Assembly (NCBI GenBank): GCA_044226485.1
Contig: JBGAGY010000012.1
Location: 1-64,000 of the forward strand
Source: UBA6663 sp044226485
Lineage (GTDB): Bacteria > Chloroflexota > Anaerolineae > Anaerolineales > UBA6663
Direction of reading: 5' to 3'
DNA: 64,000 nt
The notes under the pieces are model-generated. The model was not told the origin of the DNA and made no database searches. It saw only the letters and a list, made by a program, of their open reading frames with translations. Below, piece after piece: positions 16,699-24,688 of the stretch. Both the position numbers and the translations under genes were made by a program. Every line of letters begins with the position of its first letter. The first letter of the stretch is position 1.

Positions 16699-17892
16699 AT
16701 GGCGGAAACCGGCTTCACCGCAAAGGCCAATACGACCCCGGGTGAGGCCGCGCCGGAGATCGGCATCGGCATGCTCGGCTACGCGTTCATGGGTAAGGCG
16801 CACACCAACGCCTACAAGAAGATCGCGTACATGATCGAGCGGCCCGCCGCGATCCCGAAGCTCGTGATGTTGGCCGGGCGCCAGGAAGACGCCGTGCGCG
16901 CCGCCGCCAAACGTTTCGGCTATGAAGCCAGCACGACAAACTGGCGCGACCTCGTGAAGAACGATCGTGTCGACCTCTTCGACAACGGCGGTCCGAACGA
17001 CGCGCATGCCGAGCCCACCATCGCGGCCGCCCGCGCCGGCAAGCATGTGTTGTGCGAAAAGCCTCTCGCGCGAGACGCCCGGGAAGCCGCGAAGATGCTC
17101 AACGCCGTCGTCAAAGCCGGCGTTACGCATGCCGTGGCCTTCAACTACCGCTTTGTCCCGGCCGTGCGTCTGGCTCGCAATCTGATCGAGAGCGGCAAAC
17201 TGGGCCGCATCTACCACTTCCGCGCGACCTATCTGCAGGAATGGATCATGCCGAACTACGGCATGCCGATGATGTGGCGCCTGCGCAAGAAGAGCGCGGG
17301 CAGCGGCGCGCTCGGCGACCTCGGCGCGCACAGCATCGACCTCGCGCGTTATCTCGTCGGTGAGCCGCGGCGCGTCAGCGGAACGGCGCAGACGTTCACC
17401 AGACGCCGCCCGATCCCAGGCACCGAGCGCTTCGGACGCGTCGACGTTGATGATGCTTTTGCGGCAGTGGTCGAGTTCGAAAACGGCGCGCTCGGCGCGA
17501 TCGAGGCCACGCGCTTCGCGGCCGGCCATAAGAACTCCAACGTCTTCGAGGTCAACGGCGAAAAAGGCTCGATCCGCTTCAACCTCGAGCGCCTTAACGA
17601 ACTTGACGTCTACTGGGTCGACGAAGAGCCTCACGAGACGCGGGGCTTCCACACCATCAGCGTCAGCGAGACTTACCATCCCTTCCTCGAGCACTGGTGG
17701 CCCCATGGCCACAACATCGGTTGGGAGCACACCTTCGTGCACGAGATCCATCACCTGTTCGAGGCGATCGTCTCGGGCGGCGGCGTGGCGCCGCATGGGG
17801 CGGATTTCGAGGACGGATACAAGAACGCCGTGATCTGCGATGCCGTTCTCGCGTCGGCCTCATCGGGCCGGCGCATGACGATCAAGTATTGA
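16699..17892 (+). CDS. Gfo/Idh/MocA family NAD(P)-dependent oxidoreductase
   Basis: A 397-residue dehydrogenase. The N-terminal Rossmann fold has GIGMLGYAFMGKAHTNAY (dinucleotide-binding loop), and the conserved EKPLARDAREA motif supplies the family lysine. The C-terminal alpha/beta domain contains GALGDLGAHSIDLARYLVG, where the His-Asp pair is catalytic in relatives. The start at 16699 is preferred because CGGAG lies seven bases upstream; an in-frame ATG at 16684 overlaps the hairpin. Paired with the TIM-barrel isomerase, it probably oxidises a sugar or cyclitol. The specific substrate is unknown. Confidence 0.9.
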   Translation: MAETGFTAKANTTPGEAAPEIGIGMLGYAFMGKAHTNAYKKIAYMIERPAAIPKLVMLAGRQEDAVRAAAKRFGYEASTTNWRDLVKNDRVDLFDNGGPNDAHAEPTIAAARAGKHVLCEKPLARDAREAAKMLNAVVKAGVTHAVAFNYRFVPAVRLARNLIESGKLGRIYHFRATYLQEWIMPNYGMPMMWRLRKKSAGSGALGDLGAHSIDLARYLVGEPRRVSGTAQTFTRRRPIPGTERFGRVDVDDAFAAVVEFENGALGAIEATRFAAGHKNSNVFEVNGEKGSIRFNLERLNELDVYWVDEEPHETRGFHTISVSETYHPFLEHWWPHGHNIGWEHTFVHEIHHLFEAIVSGGGVAPHGADFEDGYKNAVICDAVLASASSGRRMTIKY

Positions 17893-17928
17893 GCGGAGCC
17901 GCGCCTGCGCGGTGCCGATCGGAACTCC

Positions 17929-17961
17929 GAGGTGCCCCACCACGGTGGGGCGCCTCTTTTT
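17929..17961 (+). terminator. Intrinsic terminator after the oxidoreductase gene
   Basis: A GC-rich stem of about 12 bp, formed by GAGGTGCCCCACC and GGTGGGGCGCCTC around a very short loop, is followed by five T residues. It ends the isomerase-oxidoreductase unit before the MFS gene at 17989. Confidence 0.85.
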
Positions 17962-17988
17962 GTCGGGCTGATATCCCTCGAGGAGCCA

Positions 17989-19149
17989 ATGACGAACGCC
18001 TCACGCACGGTTGCCGCTTCACAGGCGGTGGCGCTGGGCCGGGTGGTGCCGGGCGCGTACCTGTCGATGATGATCCAGAGCCTGGCTCTGAACATCCTCG
18101 GCCCCGTGCTGCCGCTCCTGGCGGTCGAGAACAGCACAACGCCTGAGTCGCTTGGGTTCGTCTTCACGCTCGGCGGCGCCGGCTATCTGGCCGGCACTCT
18201 GGCGTCGAACCGCATCTCGGCGCGGTTCGGATTGCGTGCCACTGTCGTGTTCGGCCTGAGCCTGCTGGGGCTGGGGCTGCTGGGCCTGATGTTCGCGCCG
18301 GTGCCGTGGCTGTATGCGGCAGTGCTGCTCGAATCGCTCGGCAACGCCCTGATCGAAGTGCAACTCAATCGCCTGATCGAATACCTGGGCGGCGATACAC
18401 CCGGCGGAACGCTCAATCGCCTGCACAGCATGTGGGGCATCGGCGGCATCATCGCGGCCCTCGGCACCGCGGCTCTGATCGCGGGCGGGCAGGCCTGGCG
18501 CTGGATCGCGGGCCTGACCCTGGCAGGGTTGGCCGTTGCGCTCTTGCTGGTCTGGCGCTGGCCGTGGGTCGAGGCGCCGGCCGATGCGCCAGTGGAACGG
18601 CGCGGCGTTTCGGTCGCGCCAACGGCCTGGGCCGTGATGGCGCCTTTCGGCCTGATCTACTTTCTGTACGTCGGCCTCGAGATCTCGACCTCATCGTGGG
18701 CGACGACGTTCTTCGCCGGCCTGGGCGAGGGCGTCGTCCTCGGCGCGCTGGCGACGGCCGGCTACTTCCTGCTCTTCACGCTCGGCCGCTGGTTCGTGGG
18801 GCCGCTCGTCGATCGGTGGGGCCTGATGCGCATGGTGCGCCTGGCGTTGGTGCTGGCCGCGATCGGCATCGCCCTGACGGCCTGGCCTCCCGCGCGCCTG
18901 ATTGGCTTCGCGACCGCTGGCCTCGGCCAGAGCCTCGTCTTTCCAACGTTGCTGGTGTGGGGCGTGCGCCGGCATCCGACCTGGCGGCCGGAACTCAATG
19001 CCGTGGCGCTGGTCGGCTCGGGCCTCGCGAGCATGACGGTGCCGTACCTCATCGGCCTTGGCGTGGCTGCCCTTGGCGCGCCGGCCCTGACGCCGCTCTT
19101 GACCCTCCTGACCGTCATCTCGATCGTCGGGACGTTCCTGCTGCGCTGA
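17989..19149 (+). CDS. MFS transporter
   Basis: A 386-residue major facilitator with about 12 hydrophobic segments in two halves. The motif-A-like region after the second helix reads LASNRISARFGLRAT, and the second-half counterpart is WFVGPLVDRWGLMRMVRLA. GAGGAG four bases before the ATG fixes the start. The compact size and the LHSMWGIGGIIAALG segment resemble sugar/fucose-type or FHS-like MFS carriers. Its position after a sugar isomerase and a dehydrogenase makes sugar-related transport possible, but the intervening terminator argues for separate expression. Substrate unknown. Confidence 0.85.
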   Translation: MTNASRTVAASQAVALGRVVPGAYLSMMIQSLALNILGPVLPLLAVENSTTPESLGFVFTLGGAGYLAGTLASNRISARFGLRATVVFGLSLLGLGLLGLMFAPVPWLYAAVLLESLGNALIEVQLNRLIEYLGGDTPGGTLNRLHSMWGIGGIIAALGTAALIAGGQAWRWIAGLTLAGLAVALLLVWRWPWVEAPADAPVERRGVSVAPTAWAVMAPFGLIYFLYVGLEISTSSWATTFFAGLGEGVVLGALATAGYFLLFTLGRWFVGPLVDRWGLMRMVRLALVLAAIGIALTAWPPARLIGFATAGLGQSLVFPTLLVWGVRRHPTWRPELNAVALVGSGLASMTVPYLIGLGVAALGAPALTPLLTLLTVISIVGTFLLR

Positions 19150-19179
19150 TCTCCTGATCAGACTGGATCATTCACACTC

Positions 19180-19920
19180 ATGAACCTCGATACGTCAGCT
19201 CTACTTTTGATCGCCCTTGTGGCGTTCCTGATCGGCCTGTCAAAAGGCGGGTTCAGCGGCCTCGGCGGCCTGCTGACGCCGCTCCTGGCGCTTGTCATGC
19301 CGCCCGCCGTTGCGACAGGGCTCATGCTGCCGATGCTGATCTTCGGCGATTGGTTCGCCGTCTACAGCTATCGTGGCGAATGGGATTGGCGCGTGTTCTG
19401 GAGCATGCTGCCGGCCGCGGCGATCGGCTCGATCGCCGGCACCTGGCTGCTGACGTCGCTCTCTTCGAGCGGCCTGCGCCTGATCCTGGCGGTGTTCATC
19501 CTGATCCTGATCGCCTACAAGTTCGCCAGCGATAGACTGAAATCGTGGCGCTACGAGCCGCGGCCCTGGCATGGGCCGTTGGCGGGAGGGTTCGCGGGGT
19601 TGTTCTCGGGGCTGTTCAACAACGGCGGCCCGACCTTCAACGCCTATCTGTTGCTGCAGAAGTTGAAGCCGCGCACGTTCATCGCCACGTCGGCGATCTT
19701 CTTCGCGGTGCTCAACCTCATCAAACTGCCGTTCTTCATCTACGCCGGCATCATCGATCTGAATCTCACGGTGAACCTGCTCTGGGCGTTCCTGCTCGTG
19801 CCGCTCGGCATCTACATCGCACGTCTGATCATCCTGCGCCTCGACCCGCAGCGCTTCGAAGGCGTGATCATCGCCCTCCTGATCCTCTCGAGCCTCGTGC
19901 TGTTCTGGCAGGCGATGTAG
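19180..19920 (+). CDS. Sulfite exporter TauE/SafE family permease
   Basis: A 246-residue integral membrane protein of the TauE/SafE (DUF81) family with about eight helices. The first half begins FLIGLSKGGFSGLGGLLTPLLAL and the repeated second half shows FAGLFSGLFNNGGPTFNAYLL, the paired Gly/Pro motif expected of the family. Members export sulfite, sulfoacetate or other small organosulfur anions. No sulfur-metabolism neighbours are present to narrow the substrate. It lies 30 bp downstream of the MFS gene and may share its transcript. Confidence 0.87.
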   Translation: MNLDTSALLLIALVAFLIGLSKGGFSGLGGLLTPLLALVMPPAVATGLMLPMLIFGDWFAVYSYRGEWDWRVFWSMLPAAAIGSIAGTWLLTSLSSSGLRLILAVFILILIAYKFASDRLKSWRYEPRPWHGPLAGGFAGLFSGLFNNGGPTFNAYLLLQKLKPRTFIATSAIFFAVLNLIKLPFFIYAGIIDLNLTVNLLWAFLLVPLGIYIARLIILRLDPQRFEGVIIALLILSSLVLFWQAM

Positions 19921-19923
19921 GCG

Positions 19924-19987
19924 AGACGGCGGACGGCGGACCGCAGTTGGGCGCCTTCGGCAGTCTGCGGTCCGCCGTCCGCCGTCT
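19924..19987. repeat. 22-bp-arm hairpin of the GCGGAC family
   Basis: Arms 19924-19945 and 19966-19987 are perfect reverse complements made of GACGGCGGACGGCGGACC-like words. It lies between the convergent TauE/SafE and surE genes and overlaps the surE stop codon by two bases, so it is placed to end both transcripts. Confidence 0.88.
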
Positions 19988-20783
19988 ACTGACGATCCAG
20001 CCAGCCCGCCAACTCTGCCAGCGGCAACCGCGAGGTCAGGTCGATGCTGAGCGGCGTGACGGACACGACCCGGTCGGCCACGGCCTGGATGTCTGAGTCG
20101 GCGCCGGCGTTGGGGTCGATGTACTGGCGCCAACGGATGCGGCCGGGATGTTGAAGATCCGTGCCGGTGCGGTACGGCTGATAGAAGGGCGAGCGCGACT
20201 GACGCGTGATGCGCCAGGGCGTATCGGGGGTCGCGTCTTCGGGCACTTCGATCTTGAGGATGTCGACGTCGAAGGGCAGGGCACGGCCGAGGACGCGTTT
20301 GGCGAAGAAGAGCGTCCAGGCGGCGGCCTGGGTGAAGTCGATGTGATCGGCGTTCGAGAAGAAGTGGCTCTCGTCGACCTCCATCGACACAGCCAGGGCT
20401 GGAAGGCCGACGGCCGCGGCATCGAGCGCGGCCCCGACGGTGCCCGACGCTGTCAGGCCCGAGCCGACATTGTCGCCGTAGTTGATGCCCGACATCACAA
20501 GATCCGGTCGGCGCGGGAGCAGTTCGAGCACGGCGTGGTGCACGCACTGGCCCGGGCTGGCGTCGACCGAGTAGGCCGTGAGCGCCGCGCCATCGAAGTC
20601 CTTCGAGACGTCGGTGACGATGCCGGTGACGTTGGTCGGGTGAGCCCGGCCGATGCTCGTGTACTGTTTGTCGGGGGCCACGATGACCACGTCGCCGAGC
20701 GCGCGCAGGGCGCCGGCCGCCGTCCACAGGCCCGGAGAGTGGATGCCGTCGTCGTTGGTGCAAAGGATGAGCGGTTGAGACAT
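19986..20783 (-). CDS. surE: 5'/3'-nucleotidase SurE
   Basis: A 265-residue SurE, a metal-dependent phosphatase acting on nucleoside 5'- and 3'-monophosphates and linked to stationary-phase survival. The N-terminus ILCTNDDGIHSPGL holds the invariant Asp-Asp pair. Further family motifs are PDKQYTSIGRAHPTN, DLVMSGINYGDNVGSGLTASGTVGAA with the metal-site Asn, and SRSPFYQPYRTGTDL. The ATG lies seven bases after TACAAT, and no Shine-Dalgarno sequence is present, so a leaderless message is likely. It lies downstream of lexA behind a terminator. Confidence 0.95.
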   Translation of the reverse strand: MSQPLILCTNDDGIHSPGLWTAAGALRALGDVVIVAPDKQYTSIGRAHPTNVTGIVTDVSKDFDGAALTAYSVDASPGQCVHHAVLELLPRRPDLVMSGINYGDNVGSGLTASGTVGAALDAAAVGLPALAVSMEVDESHFFSNADHIDFTQAAAWTLFFAKRVLGRALPFDVDILKIEVPEDATPDTPWRITRQSRSPFYQPYRTGTDLQHPGRIRWRQYIDPNAGADSDIQAVADRVVSVTPLSIDLTSRLPLAELAGWLDRQ

Positions 20784-20790
20784 GGTCCCG

Positions 20791-20796
20791 ATTGTA
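20791..20796 (-). promoter_or_regulatory. -10 box of surE, leaderless-type
   Basis: TACAAT on the minus strand ends seven bases before the surE ATG. The -35 region overlaps the T-rich end of the lexA terminator and has no clear hexamer. Confidence 0.55.
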
Positions 20797-20812
20797 AGGG
20801 CTAACGGTTAAC

Positions 20813-20846
20813 AAAAAAGGCGCGTCCGCCATTTAGCGGACGCGCC
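20813..20846 (-). terminator. Intrinsic terminator of lexA
   Basis: On the minus strand an 11-bp perfect stem GGCGCGTCCGC/GCGGACGCGCC with a six-base loop is followed by six T residues. It starts about 20 nt after the lexA stop codon. Confidence 0.92.
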
Positions 20847-20866
20847 CGGGAGAGGCAAGGAGAAAC

Positions 20867-21538
20867 TCAGTTCGGCATCTGACGCATGACCATGACGACC
20901 TTGCCCTGCACCTGGACCTGAGCGGGGTTGTCGATCATGATCGGGCCCATGGTCGGGTTGGCGGGCTGAAGCCGGATCTTGCCGTTTTCGCGGAAGAAGT
21001 ACTTCAGCGTCGTCTCATTCCGGTCGGTGAGCCAGACCGCGACCATGTCGCCGTTGCGGGCCTGGTCGGCGCGCCGCATGACGACGATGTCGCCATCGGC
21101 GACCATGGCGTCGATCATCGAGTCGCCTTTGACGCGCAGGGCGAACAGATCGCCAGTGTCGTTCACAAGGTTGCGGGTGAGTTCGATGTACTCGTCCGAC
21201 GAGGTCTGCGCCGCATCGCCGACCATCACCGGCTCACTGGCGAAGATGAAGCCGGCCACCGGCACCTGCACGGCGGGCACGCCATGGCGCGAGCTCGCCA
21301 CGCCCGAGGCCTTCTCACCGGCATCCGTCAGCCGGACGCCGCGCGAGACCTTGAGGTCGCGCAGGATGTAGCCTTCGCGCTCGAGCTTGGTCAGGTTGTA
21401 GTTCACGACCGAGGTCGAGGAAATGCCCGCGGCTTCACCGATCTCACGGATCGTGGGAGGATAGTTGCGATCCTCCGCGAAGGTTCCGATGAACCGGAGG
21501 ATCTCGATCTGTCGCGTCGAAAGCTTGCCTTTAGCCAT
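20867..21538 (-). CDS. lexA: SOS repressor LexA
   Basis: A 223-residue LexA. The N-terminal winged helix (1-70) contains YPPTIREIGEAAGISSTSVVNYNLTKLEREG. The self-cleavage site Ala95-Gly96 lies in VPVAGF, and the catalytic dyad is Ser140 (KGDSM) and Lys179 (TTLKY). RecA-stimulated autocleavage should derepress SOS genes. The start at 21538 is chosen because a GGGAGA ribosome site precedes it and the next residues match the family start. The promoter has a GAAC-type half-site in its spacer, consistent with autoregulation. A terminator follows the gene. Confidence 0.95.
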   Translation of the reverse strand: MAKGKLSTRQIEILRFIGTFAEDRNYPPTIREIGEAAGISSTSVVNYNLTKLEREGYILRDLKVSRGVRLTDAGEKASGVASSRHGVPAVQVPVAGFIFASEPVMVGDAAQTSSDEYIELTRNLVNDTGDLFALRVKGDSMIDAMVADGDIVVMRRADQARNGDMVAVWLTDRNETTLKYFFRENGKIRLQPANPTMGPIMIDNPAQVQVQGKVVMVMRQMPN

Positions 21539-21580
21539 GCCGTTCTCCCGTGTGGCTGGGAAATCGTTCACCCGCCACCA

Positions 21581-21756
21581 ATGGCACAAATGATCGAATC
21601 TGTGCTGTATTTTAGATCATGTGTTCGGGAAAAGTCAAGCCTGGGATATCCTGGGGATTTCTTGGGAAAAAGCAGCTCAAAAACTCTCTGATATCTCGAC
21701 AGGCAGCCATAAAGACACACGGATGGCGCCAGAACTAGCACATTCGTTTGTGCCAT
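21581..21756. repeat. Inverted pair of ATGGCACAAA...GTGCT elements flanking the lexA promoter
   Basis: ATGGCACAAA with CGAAT and TGTGCT (21581-21606, plus strand) recurs in inverted orientation at 21737-21756 as AGCACATTCG then TTTGTGCCAT. The copies are about 130 bp apart and flank the lexA promoter in the lexA-metallophosphoesterase intergenic region. The spacing of the inner words differs by a few bases between copies. Confidence 0.6.
21609..21638 (-). promoter_or_regulatory. lexA promoter with possible SOS-box-like element
   Basis: On the minus strand TTGACT (21638-21633), an 18-bp spacer and TAAAAT (21614-21609) form a good promoter about 70 nt upstream of the lexA ATG. The spacer contains GAACACATGATC (21626-21615), which resembles the Gram-positive SOS box GAAC-N4-GTTC with two mismatches in the second half. 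Confidence 0.6.
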
Positions 21757-21776
21757 CCTCTCGATCGGACAAAACC

Positions 21777-22562
21777 ATGTCACCACTCGTTGATCAAACG
21801 TTCTTCCAGTTTAGTGATGTTCACCTGCCAGCGCGGCGCGGCGACCTGGTCTGCGGGTTCGACCCCGTCGCACAGCTCCGCCGTGTAATCGCCGCCGCGA
21901 AAGCGACCGATGCGCGACCGACCGCCGTGATCGTCAGCGGGGATCTCTCGGATAACGGGAGCGTGGCGAGCTATGAGCTCTTGCGTGAGCTGCTTCCCGA
22001 GCTCGAGGCCTTTGGCGTGCCTGTGCTGCTGGGGCTGGGCAATCACGATCGCCGCGTCTCGTTTCGCAACGTGATCCTCGGCGAGGCCGATCCTGCCGAA
22101 GACGCGGCCTACTACTACAAGCGCGTCATCGGCGATCTGCATGTCTTCATGCTCGACAGCAAGGTGCCGGGCAAGGTGGCCGGAGAGCTCGGCGCGCCGC
22201 AACGCGCCTGGCTGGCGGCCGAGCTCGAACAGACGCCGCGCGGGCAGGCCCTGATCGTGTTGCACCACTCGACCACGTTGTGGGGCATTCCGAACGTCGA
22301 AGAGGACGAGTTGCTCGACGCAAGCGAGCTGGCCGAGATCCTGGCGCCTCACGCGGTGCTGGGCGTCTTGGGCGGGCATCTGCATTTCAGCACTGTCGCG
22401 GCTTTCGCCGGCTCGGTGACGCTGACCGCGCCGGCTGTGGCGAATCGCTGGGATGCGACAAGCTCCGGCACGCGGATCACTGGGGAGGCCGGTTTCAACC
22501 TCTGCACGGTGCGTGGCGGAAGGCTGCTGGTGAACCCGATTGTGCTCGGCGCGGAAAGTTAG
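21777..22562 (+). CDS. Calcineurin-like metallophosphoesterase
   Basis: A 261-residue phosphoesterase of the CpdA-like group with the full metal-binding set: FSDVHL, VSGDLSDNG, LGNHDRR, LHHSTT and GGHLHFS. In relatives these coordinate two divalent metals for hydrolysis of phosphodiesters such as cAMP, or phosphomonoesters. Substrate is not predictable. The start at 21777 is taken because the phosphoesterase fold begins within ten residues of it, while the upstream extension is not family-like; no strong ribosome site is visible. It is divergent from lexA, so it could be SOS-influenced, which is untested. Confidence 0.85.
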   Translation: MSPLVDQTFFQFSDVHLPARRGDLVCGFDPVAQLRRVIAAAKATDARPTAVIVSGDLSDNGSVASYELLRELLPELEAFGVPVLLGLGNHDRRVSFRNVILGEADPAEDAAYYYKRVIGDLHVFMLDSKVPGKVAGELGAPQRAWLAAELEQTPRGQALIVLHHSTTLWGIPNVEEDELLDASELAEILAPHAVLGVLGGHLHFSTVAAFAGSVTLTAPAVANRWDATSSGTRITGEAGFNLCTVRGGRLLVNPIVLGAES

Positions 22563-22641
22563 TGTCAGGCGCGTCCCTGGCCGAAGTCGGTGGTGAATTG
22601 GCCTTTCATACGGGAGCCCTGGCAGCACCCGGAGGTGAACT

Positions 22642-23142
22642 ATGCACATTCGTCGCCTGAACGACAACGATGCCGAGATGATCGCGGCCGCCTTCACGGC
22701 TCAAGGCTGGAACCGATCGGCCGAGCAATACCGCCGTTATGCCGTGGAACAGTCCGAAGGCCGGCGCATCACGCTGCTGGCCGAGGTCGACGGCGTCTTC
22801 GCGGGCTACCTCAACGTGGTGTGGGAGTCGGACTATGCGGGGTTTCGCGACGCCGGGATTCCGGAGATCGCGGACTTCAACGTGCTGGAGCGGTTTCAAC
22901 GTCGCGGCATCGGCTCGGCGCTGATGGACGCGGCCGAGGCCCTGATCGTCGAACGCTCGCCCGTCGCCGGCATCGGCGTTGGCATGACCGCCGACTATGG
23001 CAAGGCCCAGATCCTGTATGTCCGGCGCGGCTACGTGCCAGACGGACGCGGCCTCGACTCGCACGGCAAACCCGTCGAGTACGGCGCGTCTGTGCCGGTG
23101 GATGATGACCTCGTTTTGTATCTGACCCGTCAGCTGCGTTGA
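22642..23142 (+). CDS. GNAT family N-acetyltransferase
   Basis: A 166-residue GNAT protein. The acetyl-CoA-binding motif A is FQRRGIGSALMDAAEALI (Q/R-x-x-G-x-G/A), preceded by strand four IADFNVLE and followed by GVGMTADYGKAQILYVRRGYVPDG, the motif B region with the conserved tyrosine. GGAGGTG seven bases before the ATG is a strong ribosome site. The acceptor is unknown. Its stop is four bases from the convergent stop of the hydroxypyruvate isomerase-like gene. Confidence 0.88.
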   Translation: MHIRRLNDNDAEMIAAAFTAQGWNRSAEQYRRYAVEQSEGRRITLLAEVDGVFAGYLNVVWESDYAGFRDAGIPEIADFNVLERFQRRGIGSALMDAAEALIVERSPVAGIGVGMTADYGKAQILYVRRGYVPDGRGLDSHGKPVEYGASVPVDDDLVLYLTRQLR

Positions 23143-23146
23143 TCGT

Positions 23147-23935
23147 CTAGATCGACGTCCACAGCGACTGGATCGCCGTCAGAGCTGCATCGGACCCGGC
23201 CGATGGGAACAACTCGAAGCCGATGTAGCCCCGATACCCGCCGCGTTTGATCCGGCGCAGCACCGTCAGCCAGTCGACCTCGCCGGTGCCGGGCTCATGC
23301 CGGCCGGGCACATCGGCAAGGTGGAAGTGGCCGATGAGCGGCAGGTGCTCGGCCACCACCTTCACCAGGTCGTCGCCCATCACGCGTTGGTGGTAAAGGT
23401 CGCACAGGATCTTGAGGCGCGGGTCGCCGACCGCGCGCACGATCCGCGCGGCCACCTTCATATCGGTCAGCCAGTAGCCGGGGTGGTCGAGCCGGGTGTT
23501 GAGCGGCTCGAGGTTGAGGTGGATATCGTGCGGAAGTTGCTCGAGCGCCTGCTGAAGCGCCGACACCACGTTGGCGAACTTCTCTTCCTCAGGGATGTCG
23601 GCAGCTGCATGCGCCGCGCCGTCCTTTGCGCCGAGTGTGTTGGTGAGCACCAGCAGCGTGTGGCAATCGAGTTGTCGCGCGACAGGCACGCTCTCTTCGA
23701 GGCTGGCCAGGAAAGCCGCGTGAGTACCTGCGTCGATCAGGTCGCCGGGCTCATGACCGGTGAAGCTGACCACGCGCACGCCGTGTCTGTCGCAGGCATC
23801 GGCCAGGGCAGCCAGATCGCGCGAACGCCACGACCAGAACTCGACGGCGTCGAACCCGGCCGCCGCCACGCGTTCGATCTGGTCGGCCGGCTCGAGGCCG
23901 GGCAGGATGGCGTCGATGCACACAGAGGCTTTCAT
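23147..23935 (-). CDS. Hydroxypyruvate isomerase-like TIM-barrel protein
   Basis: A 262-residue protein of the xylose-isomerase-like TIM-barrel family closest in layout to Hyi/OtnI hydroxypyruvate isomerases. Motifs include AGFDAVEFWSW, HLNLEPLNTRLDHPGYWL (Glu metal ligand), LKILCDLYHQRVMGDDL (Asp/His), IGHFHLADVPGRHEPGTGEVD (His) and the terminal GYIGFELFPS (Glu). Hyi interconverts hydroxypyruvate and tartronate semialdehyde in glyoxylate or allantoin catabolism; other sugar-acid substrates are equally possible. It lies 45 nt downstream of the UPF0303 gene, forming a probable two-gene operon. Confidence 0.83.
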   Translation of the reverse strand: MKASVCIDAILPGLEPADQIERVAAAGFDAVEFWSWRSRDLAALADACDRHGVRVVSFTGHEPGDLIDAGTHAAFLASLEESVPVARQLDCHTLLVLTNTLGAKDGAAHAAADIPEEEKFANVVSALQQALEQLPHDIHLNLEPLNTRLDHPGYWLTDMKVAARIVRAVGDPRLKILCDLYHQRVMGDDLVKVVAEHLPLIGHFHLADVPGRHEPGTGEVDWLTVLRRIKRGGYRGYIGFELFPSAGSDAALTAIQSLWTSI

Positions 23936-23980
23936 CTCATACTCCGGAAGGATTGTCAGGATGTTGGGGCGCGTGGCGCG

Positions 23981-24490
23981 TCAGGCGGGATCAGGATCCG
24001 CCAGGGCCAGCTCGGCCAAAGGCTGCTTGAGGTAATCGGCCAGGACCTCAACCACCAGCGCATGATCTTTTCGCTGGGGCAGGCCCGACACCGTGATCGA
24101 GCCGACGCAGCCCGTGCCGCGCAGCTTGATCGGAAAGCAGCCGCCGTGCGGGGCGAAGTCGCGGTCCTCGACGCCGACCTGCTCGCGCAGCGACGTGTTC
24201 TTCTGACGAAGATCGAGGCCGATGGCATACGAGCTGCGGTGGTAGCGCGCGACGACGTTCTTCTTGCGCCGGATCCAGTCGATGTTGTCGGGGCCGGTGC
24301 CGGGCATCGCGAAGAAGAACAACGTGGCGCCGCCGTGCAGGGCGATGTCGATCGCGACGGAAAGGCCCTGCGCTTCGGCAGCGGCTTTCAAGCGGCTCCC
24401 GATCTCCCAGGCGGTGTTCGCGTCGAACCGCTCGAACTGAAGACGCTCTTCTTGCAGCGCGATGGTGGCGAGGTCTTGGCTCAGGCTCAT
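23981..24490 (-). CDS. UPF0303 / heme-degrading-domain family protein
   Basis: A 169-residue UPF0303 protein, a branch of the GlcG/HbpS fold. Family landmarks are FERFDANTAWEIGSRL, GGATLFFFAMPGTGPDN, WIRRKKNVVARYHRSS and APHGGCFPI, ending in GSITVSGLPQRKDHALVVEVL. Relatives of the GlcG/HbpS fold bind heme or corrinoids, but UPF0303 proteins have no settled activity. The ATG lies eight bases after TACAAT with no ribosome site, so the message is probably leaderless. It heads a pair with the hydroxypyruvate isomerase-like gene. Confidence 0.85.
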   Translation of the reverse strand: MSLSQDLATIALQEERLQFERFDANTAWEIGSRLKAAAEAQGLSVAIDIALHGGATLFFFAMPGTGPDNIDWIRRKKNVVARYHRSSYAIGLDLRQKNTSLREQVGVEDRDFAPHGGCFPIKLRGTGCVGSITVSGLPQRKDHALVVEVLADYLKQPLAELALADPDPA

Positions 24491-24498
24491 AGGGCTCG

Positions 24499-24504
24499 AT
24501 TGTA
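24499..24504 (-). promoter_or_regulatory. -10 box of the UPF0303 gene, leaderless-type
   Basis: TACAAT on the minus strand ends eight bases before the ATG at 24490. There is no purine-rich ribosome site between them. Confidence 0.55.
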
Positions 24505-24574
24505 GTTCGGGTCGCCGAATTTGTGGCAGCCAACGGAAGCGACGTGTGCGCGAGAGTTGTCAGCGCGGGTCTTT

Positions 24575-24673
24575 GCCACGAATTGCACGAATGGGGACGA
24601 ATTGGCACGAAGGATACCTGGGGCAGTCACTGATCATTCGTGGGAATCCGTCCCCATTCGTGCAATTCGTGGC
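24575..24673. repeat. 25-bp-arm inverted repeat (CACGAATTG words)
   Basis: Arms 24575-24599 and 24649-24673 are perfect reverse complements, beginning GCCACGAATTGCACGAATGG. They enclose 49 bases that hold another partial copy (ACGAATTGGCACGAAGG). The element lies just beyond the stop codon of the sensor kinase gene and upstream of the UPF0303 promoter. Confidence 0.85.
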
Positions 24674-24688
24674 CAAAACGAGCCGGGG

